From: Brevundimonas vesicularis
GTDB taxonomy: Bacteria; Pseudomonadota; Alphaproteobacteria; Caulobacterales; Caulobacteraceae
DNA length: 64,000 nt
Assembly (NCBI RefSeq): GCF_014204545.1
Contig: NZ_JACHLJ010000001.1
Coordinates: forward strand, 1,426,001-1,490,000
Reading direction: 5' to 3'
In this document: positions 22,397-29,944 of the stretch, in pieces
Numbering within the stretch: position 1 is the first letter of the stretch
How the letters are laid out: every line of letters starts with the position of its first letter
Translations under genes and position numbers: made by a program
The notes under the pieces: generated by a model
The model's input: only the letters and a program-made list of their open reading frames with translations
Told to the model about the DNA's origin: nothing
Database searches by the model: none

Positions 22397-22606
22397 TTAC
22401 TTCTTCTTGGCGGGCGTCACGGCGCGGTGGGTGCGGGCGTGGCTGACCCGATGATGCGCACGGGCGGAGGCGGCGGGGCGGGCGTGAGCGCCGGACGACG
22501 GGGCCGAAGGGGTGCCGGCGAAGGCTGCGCCGCTGGTCAGGATCACCAGGGCGGCGGCGCCCAGAATCGCTGAAGAGTGGGCGGCGGTGGAACGGAAGGA
22601 CTTCAT
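22397..22606 (-). CDS. Small secreted Ala/His-rich basic protein, paralogue 2
   Basis: Sixty-nine residues: leader MKSFRSTAAHSSAILGAAAL with cleavage after SGAAFAG, then a His/Arg/Ala-rich mature part (ARAHHRVSHARTHRAV) and the tail TPAKKK. It is shorter than its paralogue and richer in His, so it might buffer protons or bind metal. It is the promoter-proximal gene of the pair. Its upstream region (22607-22801) is shared with the divergent response regulator and holds repeated TCGGAC elements. Function unknown. Confidence 0.65.
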   Translation of the reverse strand: MKSFRSTAAHSSAILGAAALVILTSGAAFAGTPSAPSSGAHARPAASARAHHRVSHARTHRAVTPAKKK

Positions 22607-22643
22607 GGCGGGTCTTTCTGTGTGTTTGGCGTCCGGCCTCGTG

Positions 22644-22732
22644 TCGGACAGTCACTGTTTCGGACCCGCGTCCGGCCGGTTCGGGGCCGGTCGGTGTCGC
22701 CGCGTATCGTCGGCGAAGAGAATTGTGTCCGA
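22644..22732. promoter_or_regulatory. Repeated TCGGAC elements in the divergent promoter region
   Basis: TCGGAC occurs at 22644-22649 and 22660-22665 (16-base period), and inverted (GTCCGA) at 22727-22732. They sit between the small secreted-protein genes and the OmpR-type regulator, where direct repeats for a response-regulator dimer would be expected. Confidence 0.4.
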
Positions 22733-22801
22733 CTGTATCCGCCGCGCTTTGGCCATGAGACAGGACGACAGATCGCGCTTCTTCCCGCTCGCCGAACGCC
22801 A

Positions 22802-23518
22802 ATGTCCCAGACCTCCGCCGCCCCTGTCCTTCTGGTCGTCGACGACGACCGCGAGATCCGAAACCTGTTGTCCGACCATCTGGAGCAGCACGGGTTTCGC
22901 ACGGTGAAGGCCGCCGACGGCCGGGCCATGAAGGCGGCGCTGGAGGCCGGGCCGGTCGATCTGGTGGTGCTGGACCTGAACCTGACGGACGAGGACGGCC
23001 TGTCGCTGTGTCGCGGCATCCGCGCGGCGTCCAAGACTCCCGTCATCATCCTGACGGCGCGCGGCGATCCCATCGACCGGATCGTGGGGCTGGAGATGGG
23101 CGCCGACGACTATATGGCCAAGCCGTTCGAGCCCCGCGAACTGGTGGCCCGCATCCGCACCGTCCTGCGGCGCACCGGCGGCGACGCGACGACGAACGAG
23201 GGTCGACACGCCGACTTCTCCGGCTGGTCGCTGGACATCGCAGCGCGGGCGCTGACGGCGCCGGGCGGACGGCTGGCCCCGCTGTCGGGCGCCGATTTCG
23301 ACCTGCTGCACGCCCTGGTCAGGAACGGCGGCAAGCCCCTGTCGCGCGAGCGGATCCGCGCCCTGTCCACCGTCGCCAACGCCGACGACCGCGCCATCGA
23401 TTTGAGGGTCAGCCGCCTGCGCCAGAAGCTGGGCGACGACGCCAAGGCCCCGGCCCTGATCCGCACGGTGCGCAGCCTGGGCTATATGCTGGCGGGGCCT
23501 GTGACATGGCGCGCGTAG
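22802..23518 (+). CDS. OmpR-family response regulator
   Basis: A 238-residue two-domain regulator. The receiver has the acidic pair VVDDDRE, acceptor Asp in VDLVVLDLNLTDEDG (about 57), Thr in ILTARGDP and Lys in YMAKPFEPREL. A C-terminal winged helix follows (LLHALVRNGGKPLSRERI; DRAIDLRVSRLRQKLG; IRTVRSLGYML). ATG 22802 is chosen because the receiver begins there; the longer frame is the promoter. The next gene, a histidine kinase, starts inside its last codons, so the pair is an operon. Candidate targets are the divergent small secreted proteins. Resembles OmpR/RstA-type regulators; the stimulus is unknown. Confidence 0.92.
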   Translation: MSQTSAAPVLLVVDDDREIRNLLSDHLEQHGFRTVKAADGRAMKAALEAGPVDLVVLDLNLTDEDGLSLCRGIRAASKTPVIILTARGDPIDRIVGLEMGADDYMAKPFEPRELVARIRTVLRRTGGDATTNEGRHADFSGWSLDIAARALTAPGGRLAPLSGADFDLLHALVRNGGKPLSRERIRALSTVANADDRAIDLRVSRLRQKLGDDAKAPALIRTVRSLGYMLAGPVTWRA

Positions 23519-24819
23519 GAACCCGCCAGGGCCGGGCCGAGGCCGAAACCACGCGGCTGTTCCTGCTGCTGCTGGTCGGCGCCCTGCTGGCGGCGGGCGT
23601 GACCTTCGCCGCGCTTGGCCTGAACCATCGTCATCGCCTGTCCCAGGCCCATGACTTCACCACCGCCGAACGGATCGTGGATCTGGCCGGCTCCAGCGAC
23701 GATCCCGCCGCCGGCCTGACCGACGGCCTGCCGGATGCGGCGGGCCAAAGGCTGGGCGCGCCCGACCCGTCCCTGACCCATGCGGTCGCCGAGGCTCTGA
23801 AACGGCGGGGCGTCGACGGGGTCTCGGTCAAGGCGTTCGAGGCCTCGGACCAGGCGTGTGGCGCAGCGACCGATCGCCTGCGGTGCCGCATCCTGGTGCT
23901 GCGGCCGGTCAATGGCGCGCCCGTCCCGGTGGCGATCAGCCTGCCGCCCGCTCCGCGCCCGTGGACGCTCAGCCGCGAGGCCGCCGCCCTGCTGTTCGCC
24001 GGGCTCGCAGCCGTGCTGCTGACCGGCTGGATGGCGTCACGGCTGGCGGCCGGGCCGCTGAACCGTCTGTCTCAGGGCGCCGTCGCCCTCAGCCACGATC
24101 TGGACCGCCCGCCCCTGGTCGAGGAGGGCGCGCGCGAGGTTCGCGAGGCCGCCGCCGCCCTGAACGCCATGCAGACCCGGCTGAAGGCCCTGATCGAGGA
24201 CCGCACACGCGTCTTGGCCGCCGTCGCCCACGACCTGCAGACGCCGCTGACCCGGATGCGGCTGCGCGTCGAAAAGATCGAGGACGAGACCCTGCGCGCC
24301 CAGTTCATCAGCGACCTGGCCGGCATGCAGCATCTGGTCCGCGAAGGCCTGGACCTGGCGCGGATCGAAACGACGGCCGAGGCCGTGACGCCCGTCGATC
24401 TGGACGCGCTTTTATCCGCCATCTGCGAAGACGCGGCCGAGGCGGGCCAGCCGGTCGTCTTCACCCAAGGCTGCAACGCCGTCGTGCCGACCCGGCCCCA
24501 GGCCCTGCGCCGCTGCCTGACCAATCTGGTCGACAACGCCGTGCGACACGGCGGCGATGCGGCCGTCAGCGCCATGCGTGACGACCATGCCGTGCGCCTG
24601 TTTGTGCGCGACCACGGGCCCGGCGTGGCGCAGGATCAGTTGGAGCGCTTGTTCGAGCCCTTCTACCGCCTCGATCCGTCCCGCTCGCGCGACAGCGGCG
24701 GTTCGGGCCTGGGCCTGACCATCGCGCGCCGCATGGCCGAACGCGCCGGCGCCCATCTGATGCTCGCCAACGCCGACGGCGGCGGGCTGGAGGCGACGCT
24801 GACCTTCCGACGGCCCTGA
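23506..24819 (+). CDS. Membrane sensor histidine kinase, partner of the OmpR-type regulator
   Basis: A 437-residue class I kinase. TM1 is at about 14-34 (LFLLLLVGALLAAGVTF) and TM2 at about 162-180 (ALLFAGLAAVLLTG), enclosing a periplasmic sensor of about 125 residues with two cysteines (DQACGAATDRLRC). HAMP follows (ASRLAAGPLNRLSQGA), then HisKA with the acceptor in AAVAHDLQTPLTRMR and HATPase_c (NLVDNAVRHGG, DHGPGV, GGSGLGLTIARR). It overlaps the regulator gene by 13 bases (ATG 23506). The EnvZ/RstB-like plan and the possible periplasmic disulfide suggest sensing of envelope conditions. Confidence 0.9.
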   Translation: MARVGTRQGRAEAETTRLFLLLLVGALLAAGVTFAALGLNHRHRLSQAHDFTTAERIVDLAGSSDDPAAGLTDGLPDAAGQRLGAPDPSLTHAVAEALKRRGVDGVSVKAFEASDQACGAATDRLRCRILVLRPVNGAPVPVAISLPPAPRPWTLSREAAALLFAGLAAVLLTGWMASRLAAGPLNRLSQGAVALSHDLDRPPLVEEGAREVREAAAALNAMQTRLKALIEDRTRVLAAVAHDLQTPLTRMRLRVEKIEDETLRAQFISDLAGMQHLVREGLDLARIETTAEAVTPVDLDALLSAICEDAAEAGQPVVFTQGCNAVVPTRPQALRRCLTNLVDNAVRHGGDAAVSAMRDDHAVRLFVRDHGPGVAQDQLERLFEPFYRLDPSRSRDSGGSGLGLTIARRMAERAGAHLMLANADGGGLEATLTFRRP

Positions 24820-24905
24820 CAAAAGGACGCGGCGCCTGCATCCGAACGCCGCTCTCGCCGCCTCTGTCTGAAAGCGCTAGCGTGACGCGTTCAGGAGACC
24901 GCCCC

Positions 24906-26285
24906 TTGCCTCATTCGGCCCTCGCCCGCTGTCGTTCGACACTCCCGCTGCTCGCCGCGAGCGCCCTAGCCCTCACGCTCAGCCCGCTGGCCAGCCGCCC
25001 GGCCGCCGCCCAGGACGTGGCCCGCATGGACCAGATGATCCGCGCCTCCAGCGACGCCGACGCCTTCTCCGGCGCCGTCCTGGTCGCCCGCGACGGTCGC
25101 ATCCTTCTGGATCAGGGCTACGGCCTGGCCAATCGCGAGTGGAACATCGCCAACGACGGCGACGCCAAGTTCCGCCTGGGCTCCCTGTCGAAACAGTTCA
25201 CCGCCGTCGCAGTCATGCTGCTGAGCCAGCAGGGCAAGCTGGATCTGGATGCGCCGATCAAGACCTGGCTGCCCGACGCCCCGGCTGCCTGGGACGCAAT
25301 CACCCCGCGCCATCTGCTCAGCCACACGGCGGGCGTGCCCAACTTCACCGCCTTTTCCGACTTCGAGGCCCAGAAGACCCGGCCCGCGACGATGCCGCAG
25401 CTGATCGCCCGCTTCCGGGACCGGCCGCTGGACTTCGCGCCGGGCTCCCGCTTCGCCTATTCCAACTCGGGCTATGTGCTGCTCAGCGCCATCATCGAGG
25501 CGGCCAGCGGCCAGACCTACGCCGATTTCGTCGCGGCCAATCTGCTCCAGCCGCTGGGCATGAGCGATAGCGGCTACGACCGGCAGGACGTGATCCTGCC
25601 CCGCCGCGCCTCGGGCTATGCGCTGGGCGCCGACGGTGTCGTCAACGCCGACTATGTGGACATGACCATCCCCACCGGCGCCGGCGCCCTGTATTCGACC
25701 ACCCACGACCTGCTGAAGTGGGAACAGGGCCTGTTCGGCGGGCGGCTGCTGAACGCCCAGTCGATGACCGCCCTGACCACGCCGGTCCGCAACGGCTACG
25801 CCATGGGGCTGATGGTGTCCGAGGCCGACGGCAAGCGTCTGGTCTGGCACAACGGCGCCATCGAGGGCTTCAACACCTATATGGCCTATGATCCGGGCGA
25901 CCGGACCGCCGTCATCGTCCTGGGCAATCTGAACGGCGAGGCGCCCGACAAGCTGGGCGCGGCCCTGGTCACCCTGGCGCGCGGCGGGACCGTCACCCTG
26001 CCCAGCGAACGCCGCGCCGTCGCCCTCTCGCCCGAGGTGCTGAAGGCTTATGAGGGCGTCTATGATCTGGCCCCGACCTTCGCCCTGACGATCTCGGTCG
26101 TGGACGGCAAGCTGATGGCCCAGGCCACCGGCCAGCCCGCCTTCGCACTGACGGCGGAGGCTGAGGACGCCTTTTACCTGACCGCCGTCGACGCCCAGAT
26201 CACCTTCACCCGCAACGCCGCTGGCGCCGTCGAGGGCCTGGTCCTGCACCAGGGCGGCCGCGACATGCCGGCCAAGCGTCAGTAG
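24906..26285 (+). CDS. Secreted serine hydrolase, class C beta-lactamase fold
   Basis: Exported protein of about 459 residues of the penicillin-binding/esterase superfamily. The leader (LPLLAASALALTLSP, cleavage after AAAQD) leads into a beta-lactamase domain with the active-site SxxK motif (GSLSKQFTA), the YxN motif (FAYSNSGY) and the third-box HNGAIEG. A C-terminal domain of about 100 residues (YEGVYDLAPTFALTISV) is the lipocalin-like tail seen in many such enzymes. TTG 24906 is preferred because AGGAG lies 8 bases upstream; GTG 24882 is possible. True beta-lactamase activity is not implied: the family includes D-aminopeptidases and esterases. Confidence 0.87.
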   Translation: MPHSALARCRSTLPLLAASALALTLSPLASRPAAAQDVARMDQMIRASSDADAFSGAVLVARDGRILLDQGYGLANREWNIANDGDAKFRLGSLSKQFTAVAVMLLSQQGKLDLDAPIKTWLPDAPAAWDAITPRHLLSHTAGVPNFTAFSDFEAQKTRPATMPQLIARFRDRPLDFAPGSRFAYSNSGYVLLSAIIEAASGQTYADFVAANLLQPLGMSDSGYDRQDVILPRRASGYALGADGVVNADYVDMTIPTGAGALYSTTHDLLKWEQGLFGGRLLNAQSMTALTTPVRNGYAMGLMVSEADGKRLVWHNGAIEGFNTYMAYDPGDRTAVIVLGNLNGEAPDKLGAALVTLARGGTVTLPSERRAVALSPEVLKAYEGVYDLAPTFALTISVVDGKLMAQATGQPAFALTAEAEDAFYLTAVDAQITFTRNAAGAVEGLVLHQGGRDMPAKRQ

Positions 26286-26297
26286 GGTTTCAACGCA

Positions 26298-26325
26298 AAA
26301 CGCCCGCCGTCACCGGCGGGCGTTT
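26298..26325. terminator. Bidirectional terminator between the serine hydrolase and ctrA
   Basis: A 12-bp stem AAACGCCCGCCG / CGGCGGGCGTTT with a TCAC loop. A-rich on the left and T-rich on the right, it can end transcripts from both sides. It lies 12 bases after the hydrolase stop and 23 bases past the ctrA stop. Confidence 0.85.
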
Positions 26326-26348
26326 CGAAATCGTGGATCGAAGGTCGA

Positions 26349-27050
26349 TCAGGCGGCGACGGTGACGACGCCCTCGGCCGGGTCGCGCAGGACGTAGCCG
26401 CGGCCCCAGACGGTTTCGATATAGTGTTTGCCGTCGGCGGCGGTGGCCAGCTTCTTGCGCAGCTTGCAGATGAAGACGTCGATGATCTTCAGCTCGGGCT
26501 CGTCCATGCCGCCGTACAGGTGGTTCAGGAACATTTCCTTGGTCAGGGTGGTGCCCTTGCGGAGCGAGAGCAGCTCCAGCATCTGGTATTCCTTGCCCGT
26601 CAGGTGGACACGGTGACCGTTCACCTCGACCGTCTTGGCGTCCAGGTTCACGGCGATCTCGCCGGTGTGGATGATCGCCTGGGCGTGACCCTTGGAGCGG
26701 CGGACCACGGCGTGGGTGCGCGCGATCAGTTCGTCCTTGTGGAAGGGCTTGGTCATATAGTCGTCGGCGCCGCCGCCGAAGGTCTTGACCTTGGTTTCGA
26801 TCTCGTGGCTGCCCGACAGGATCATGACCGGGGTGTTGACCTTGCCGACGCGCAGCTGGCGCAGGACTTCCAGACCGCTCATGTCCGGCAGGTTCAGGTC
26901 AAGAAGAATGAGGTCGTAGTCATAGATCTTGCCCAGATCGATGCCTTCCTCGCCCAGGTCCGTCGTATAGACGTTGAAGCCTTCCGACTTCAGCATCAGT
27001 TCGATGCTTTGGGCGGTTGCGTGATCGTCTTCAATCAACAGGACGCGCAT
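26349..27050 (-). CDS. ctrA: Cell-cycle master response regulator CtrA
   Basis: A 233-residue OmpR-type regulator nearly identical in motifs to Caulobacter Ctr[21 protein letters not shown], acceptor Asp51 in [33 protein letters not shown], and the winged helix [17 protein letters not shown] with YVLRDP. CtrA blocks replication initiation and drives flagellar, pilus and division genes once phosphorylated by the CckA-ChpT relay. Its C-terminus ends GVVTVAA, two hydrophobic residues as in ClpXP-degraded CtrA (AA tail). ATG 27050 is fixed by GGAGGGG five bases upstream. The promoter region has four GANTC sites and several TTAA elements. divJ- and pleC-like genes are also in the window. Confidence 0.97.
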   Translation of the reverse strand: MRVLLIEDDHATAQSIELMLKSEGFNVYTTDLGEEGIDLGKIYDYDLILLDLNLPDMSGLEVLRQLRVGKVNTPVMILSGSHEIETKVKTFGGGADDYMTKPFHKDELIARTHAVVRRSKGHAQAIIHTGEIAVNLDAKTVEVNGHRVHLTGKEYQMLELLSLRKGTTLTKEMFLNHLYGGMDEPELKIIDVFICKLRKKLATAADGKHYIETVWGRGYVLRDPAEGVVTVAA

Positions 27051-27130
27051 ACGTGCCCCTCCAGGCAAAAGCTTTGCGGTAACCACCCTGACACACGGCC
27101 GGGTAACCTTGTTCGCAAGTTAAGACGTGA

Positions 27131-27233
27131 AAACCTTAAGAAGGGTTAACGCCATCCAATTGAGGCGAATCTAGGCTGATTTGCGAATCGGCGTCGAGGG
27201 GCTGGAGTCAACGATTCGAAATTTATTAACCAT
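27131..27233 (-). promoter_or_regulatory. ctrA promoter region: clustered GANTC and CtrA half-sites
   Basis: GANTC (CcrM methylation) sites occur at 27167-27171, 27185-27189, 27205-27209 and 27213-27217: four in 51 bases, where chance predicts far fewer than one. TTAACCAT, the extended CtrA half-site, is at 27226-27233. A TTAA-rich block (TTAACCCTTCTTAAGG on the minus strand, 27134-27149) is nearer the gene. In Caulobacter, ctrA has a GANTC-controlled, GcrA-activated P1 and a CtrA-controlled P2; this layout fits that model. Confidence 0.7.
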
Positions 27234-27311
27234 GTTGGTCGGCGCGGAGGGTGAGTGGTGATGAGTGACTCGTGAGTGGGCCAAGCCGAAAGAGCGCATA
27301 CGAACGCCCCC

Positions 27312-27367
27312 TCACCACTCACCACTCACCACTCACCACTCACCACTCACCACTCACCACTCACCAC
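27312..27367. repeat. Heptamer tandem repeat TCACCAC x 8 with an inverted copy nearby
   Basis: Eight exact copies of TCACCAC occupy 27312-27367. About 50 bases to the left (27249-27279) is a degenerate complement of the unit (GTGAGTGGTGATGAGTGACT and GTGAGTGG), so the two parts can pair. The array lies between the ctrA promoter and the HTH gene at 27506. Frames across it read PLTTHHS repeats but are not credible genes. The unit length is not a multiple of three, so copy-number change would alter spacing rather than protein. Positions 27051-27505 otherwise hold only the ctrA promoter and presumably the HTH-gene promoter. Confidence 0.9.
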
Positions 27368-27505
27368 GCACAACGTCCCACCTGCAACCGCAAGGCAATT
27401 AAGCCGCCACGACCGATTTTGGCGCACAGTAGGACTATATTCCTATCTCGACGCCGCGGCCGCCTATGATGCCGGCGTCGAGAGTTCGTGAGAGGGAGAC
27501 GTTTC

Positions 27506-27862
27506 GTGCTGGAGGAATACAGGGTGCCGGTCACCGAGGAGGATCAGGTCAAGGCCGGGCTGGCCATTCATCTGATCGCGGCGCGCACCGGCGCCCATCC
27601 GTCGCAGATGACCGGCCGGGGCCGGATGAACCCGCGCGCGGCCCGCCCGCGCTGGCTGGCCATGTATCTGTCGCACGTCGCCTATGGCTGGACGATGGAG
27701 CGGGTCGGCCACGTCTTCGGCGTCAATCGCGCTAGCGTCGGCGCCGCCTGCCGCTGGGTCGAGGACGAGCGCGAACAACGCAGCATCGACGATCTGATGA
27801 ACGACCTCGAAGGCTGCATTCAGGGTTTGTATCAGTCGCCCCGCCTGGAGCTGCCGCAATGA
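27506..27862 (+). CDS. HTH protein resembling DnaA domain IV
   Basis: A 118-residue protein whose centre (RPRWLAMYLSHVAYGWTMERVGHVFGVNRASVGAACRWVED) follows the helix-turn-helix pattern of DnaA domain IV, where R-x-x-AMYL is followed by the DnaA-box-reading helices. The AAA+ domain is absent. Stand-alone DnaA-like proteins in Alphaproteobacteria include HdaB, which interferes with regulatory inactivation of DnaA, but identity with HdaB is not shown. GTG 27506 is preferred (GAGGGAGA upstream); GTG 27488 is possible. The stop overlaps the DUF6456 start by ATGA, so the two are coupled. Location beside ctrA suggests a replication or cell-cycle role; inferred. Confidence 0.7.
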   Translation: MLEEYRVPVTEEDQVKAGLAIHLIAARTGAHPSQMTGRGRMNPRAARPRWLAMYLSHVAYGWTMERVGHVFGVNRASVGAACRWVEDEREQRSIDDLMNDLEGCIQGLYQSPRLELPQ

Positions 27863-28569
27863 GCCGGCTTCTGGAACGCGCGCGCGATCTGATGGCCAAG
27901 CCCGGCGCCTGGCTGTCGGCCGAGGGCGGCGCCTATGCCTTGCGCCTGTCGCCCGATCGCCGCAGCCGCATCAGCCTGACCCTGACCGAGGTCGAGTTTC
28001 GCGCCCTGATCGACCAGCCCGGCCTGCGCGTGCGACCCGGCGGCGGCTGGTTGGGACGCGCCCAGCCGGACCGGACGCCGTCCCCCGCCCCCGGCCGTCC
28101 CGGCTTCGTGGCGGGCCAGCGCGACCTGATGCAACCGGACGGCCGCATGGTCCGCGCGCGGGCCAATCTGGGCGAAAGCCCCATCGCCTGGCTGGCGCGG
28201 CGCAAGGATGCGTCCGGCCGCCCCTGGCTGACCCCGGCCGAGGCCGCCGCCGGCGAACGACTGCGTCGCGAGGCGGAACAGGCGACGAAGGGCGCGTCGG
28301 TCACCATGCGTTGGGACGCCCTGCCGACCTCCGGCTCGGGAACCGCCGCGCGAATGGAGCCGACCGACCGCGCCCTGTCCGCCGCCCGCCGCGTCGAACA
28401 GGCGCTGACCGCCGTCGGCCCGCGCCTTCGCCCCATCCTGACCCGCATCTGCATCCACGGCGACAGCCTGCAACTGGCCGAAACGGGCCTGGGCCTACGC
28501 CGCCGTCAAGGTAAGACGGTGCTGAAACAGGCGCTGCAGGCGCTGGCGGATCACTATGGGATTGGATGA
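27859..28569 (+). CDS. DUF6456 domain protein
   Basis: A 236-residue soluble protein. The DUF6456 domain occupies the C-terminal two thirds: SPIAWLARRKDASGRPWLTPAEAAAGERLR, MRWDALP, LTAVGPRLRPILTRICIHG and GLRRRQGKTVLKQALQALADHYG. The end of the domain looks like a recombinase/phage-antirepressor-type helix bundle. Alphaproteobacterial members are often near cell-cycle or HTH genes. Here it is translationally coupled (ATGA) to the DnaA-domain-IV-like gene, so the two products probably act together, perhaps as one DNA-binding unit. The N-terminal 60 residues are not recognised. Biochemical role unknown. Confidence 0.78.
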   Translation: MSRLLERARDLMAKPGAWLSAEGGAYALRLSPDRRSRISLTLTEVEFRALIDQPGLRVRPGGGWLGRAQPDRTPSPAPGRPGFVAGQRDLMQPDGRMVRARANLGESPIAWLARRKDASGRPWLTPAEAAAGERLRREAEQATKGASVTMRWDALPTSGSGTAARMEPTDRALSAARRVEQALTAVGPRLRPILTRICIHGDSLQLAETGLGLRRRQGKTVLKQALQALADHYGIG

Positions 28570-28618
28570 AGTGCACAGATTGCACTGGGTTTTTATGCGC
28601 GACCCCGACGCAGCAAAT

Positions 28619-28646
28619 GTCCGCTTTGGGTGGTTAGCGGACTTTT
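28619..28646 (+). terminator. Terminator of the HTH-DUF6456 operon
   Basis: The stem GTCCGCT (28619-28625) / AGCGGAC (28636-28642) has a 10-base loop and is followed by TTTT. It overlaps the end of the convergent membrane-protein gene. A weaker hairpin (AGTGCA/TGCACT, 28570-28586, then GGGTTTTT) lies just upstream. Confidence 0.55.
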
Positions 28647-29074
28647 GGCCTCAACATTGCGATCAAAACCTCGACGCGCTTTCCGATGAGAATGCAGACA
28701 GCAACAATTGCGGCGGCTAACGACACGTTGAGGATCGAATCACGAAGCCCCAACGCAGAAGCTTCGACGAATGAGTAGCGGCGTATGCCTTCCTCATCAG
28801 ATGTAAAAAACCATGTCCCGTAGTTTATTGAAGCGAAAACGAAGCAACCGATGGCCATAGTGGTAAGTGCGGCCTTGAATTCGAGCCAATCTCGCATCTG
28901 CTCTCGACCCAACCAGACTGCTGCTAACAATCCAGGCAGACCAAAAACCAAATAATTAAACGCCACACCCAACCACAACATCCCAGCCCATCGCAGGCCA
29001 GCAGCTTGCGCCGACAAAGCCATGAGGTAGCTGAGACCAAAGGGATAAATGACGAAGATCAAAAGCCGACGCAT
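28634..29074 (-). CDS. Four-helix membrane protein, unknown, low-GC islet
   Basis: A 146-residue protein with about four membrane helices (LLIFVIYPFGLSYLMAL; MLWLGVAFNYLVFGLPGLLAAVWL; ALTTMAIGCFVFASINYG; ILNVSLAAAIVAVCILIG). No family is recognised. Base composition is visibly lower in GC than in the flanking genes. The octamer ATTGCACT occurs on each side (28579-28586 and 29194-29201), which might mark an insertion but may be chance. ATG start at 29074. The gap 29075-29214 shows only a short direct repeat (AAAGCCGACGCA). Confidence 0.6.
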   Translation of the reverse strand: MRRLLIFVIYPFGLSYLMALSAQAAGLRWAGMLWLGVAFNYLVFGLPGLLAAVWLGREQMRDWLEFKAALTTMAIGCFVFASINYGTWFFTSDEEGIRRYSFVEASALGLRDSILNVSLAAAIVAVCILIGKRVEVLIAMLRPKVR

Positions 29075-29214
29075 TGCGCCCCCATAAACGCCGAGACTGT
29101 CGAGGTCCGCAATGGTGCGAAAGCCGACGCAGCCATCACGGCGGAAAACGGACCTCCGCTTAGATTTCGCGCTGCGCTGACAAGAGCGCCCTCATTGCAC
29201 TCTGTGTTGTCCGC

Positions 29215-29883
29215 TCAGATCAAGGCGATGGGGATAAGGATGGCCAGGAGGTAGATCAGCGCCCGGATCAGGGCTAGGACGGCGATGACGGCGCCGCGTT
29301 CCTTTGACACGTTAAGCCGCCGGGCGAACCAGCAAGACTGCACGACGACGAACCAGGCCGCGCCGACGATCATGATCGCAGCGCCGACCGCATTGGGCAG
29401 TTCGGGCCGCTGAAAGATGGTCCCGCCCGCCGAGACGAAGGCGGCGCAGACGGCGGCGAGATAGCATTGCGCATAGAAGGGCGCGCGCAGGGTTTCGCGG
29501 CTGATGCGCTTCTTCTCGTGACGCAGCAGGGTGACGGCGGCGACCAGCGGGATCAGGCTGAAAGCCAGCGAGCGGAACAGGACCAGGTTCTGCTGGGACG
29601 CATAGACCACCCGGCTGAGGTCGGTCGCCTCGGGCGGCGGCGGCACATGCAGCGCCATCGACAGCAGATTGGTCAGGACGATGGTGGCCAACAGGAACAG
29701 CGGCGGGCTGAGCGCATCGTCGTAGCGACGCTCCTCGCTGTCGCTTTGCTCGCGGTCCGAATAGTCCATCGCCGCCAGCGGCCCGCGCAGGATGCGCCAC
29801 AGGGTCAGGGGATAGAAGACCAGCCAGCTGACCGCCTCGAAGAGAAACTCCTCGAAACTGCGCAGGATCTTCAGCAGGTCCAT
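29215..29883 (-). CDS. Multi-pass membrane protein, unknown
   Basis: A 222-residue protein with an amphipathic N-terminus (LLKILRSFEEFLFEAVSWLVFYPLTLWRIL), an acidic cytosolic loop (DREQSDSEERRYDDAL) and then about five membrane helices (LFLLATIVLTNLLSMAL; FSLIPLVAAVTLL; AQCYLAAVCAAFVSAG; AIMIVGAAWFVVVQ; IYLLAILIPIALI). The pattern resembles permease- or Yip1-like alphaproteobacterial proteins, but no motif fixes the family. It lies upstream of the low-GC gene and 61 bases downstream of sufE on the same strand. Probably a real, chromosomally conserved gene. Confidence 0.6.
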   Translation of the reverse strand: MDLLKILRSFEEFLFEAVSWLVFYPLTLWRILRGPLAAMDYSDREQSDSEERRYDDALSPPLFLLATIVLTNLLSMALHVPPPPEATDLSRVVYASQQNLVLFRSLAFSLIPLVAAVTLLRHEKKRISRETLRAPFYAQCYLAAVCAAFVSAGGTIFQRPELPNAVGAAIMIVGAAWFVVVQSCWFARRLNVSKERGAVIAVLALIRALIYLLAILIPIALI

Positions 29884-29944
29884 TCGCGCCCCCGGTTACG
29901 ACCCCGAGATCGTGGGTCGCCGGGCCGGCGGTTGCAACCCCCGA

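Noticed and set aside
27312..27367. CRISPR-like array
   Set aside because: The 7-base units are contiguous, with no spacers and no cas genes.
27272..27491. Frames reading PLTTHHS repeats as a protein
   Set aside because: They arise solely from the heptamer DNA repeat, have no ribosome-binding site and no continuation beyond it.
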